In this document: piece by piece, positions 63,943-64,000 of the stretch
Position numbering within the stretch: position 1 is the first letter of the stretch
Layout of the letters: each line of letters starts with the position of its first letter
The notes under the pieces: model-generated
Seen by the model: only the letters and a program-made list of their open reading frames with translations
What the model was told of the DNA's origin: nothing
Databases searched by the model: none
Translations under genes and position numbers: made by a program
Origin: Syngnathus acus
Lineage: Eukaryota; Chordata; Actinopteri; Syngnathiformes; Syngnathidae
DNA length: 64,000 bases
Direction: 5' to 3'
Assembly: GCF_901709675.1 (NCBI RefSeq)
Contig: NC_051101.1
Span: 6,282,501-6,346,500 of the forward strand

Positions 63943-64000
63943 GTCAGTATTGGGAACCATGCTTTTTATTTGTGGGTCTGTGTGAACATGAGATTCCATT

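Overview
The window is nuclear DNA of a ray-finned (teleost) fish. The genes have many exons with GT-AG introns, and six are recognisable vertebrate orthologues. The spaces between exons hold teleost-type interspersed repeats, long CA/GT tracts and AT-rich low-complexity DNA. Introns are short: ubr5 fits in about 30 kb. There are no operons, phage, IS elements or CRISPR arrays. I cannot name the species.

Layout, all on the + strand: azin1 (coding 274-3662; upstream leader exons lie off the left edge), ubr5 (5941-36274, 58 coding exons, complete), mtdh (38198-43961, 13 coding exons), laptm4b (45576-49883, 7 coding exons), erich5 (51774-55395, possibly extended to 57025), and pop1 (59314-63942, first 12 coding exons; the rest is beyond the right edge). 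Reading frame and codon phase were checked across every intron of azin1, ubr5, mtdh, laptm4b and pop1 and are continuous, so these are intact genes and not pseudogenes.

The genes do not form one pathway; they are linked by ancestral synteny. All six have human orthologues on chromosome 8q22. In human, MTDH, LAPTM4B, ERICH5 and POP1 lie in one cluster and UBR5 and AZIN1 lie several Mb away in the opposite orientation. Here ubr5 and mtdh are neighbours, so the 36.3-38.2 kb gap is a rearrangement junction between the two lineages. By function, azin1 controls polyamine synthesis, ubr5 is a giant nuclear HECT ubiquitin ligase, mtdh is an ER/nuclear scaffold that binds SND1, laptm4b is a lysosomal four-pass membrane protein, erich5 is a poorly known acidic lipid-anchored protein, and pop1 is the large protein subunit of RNase P/MRP.

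Points of interest: a GC-AG intron in ubr5 and a possible second one in mtdh; an apparently conserved alternative acceptor in ubr5; a lineage-specific poly-glycine tract in Ubr5; loss of the PLP lysine and of the known RNA-editing codon in Azin1; a uORF overlapping the azin1 start; an altered Laptm4b tail; unexplained downstream exons at erich5; and a tRNA-like fold inside a pop1 intron. I found no undescribed multi-gene system.
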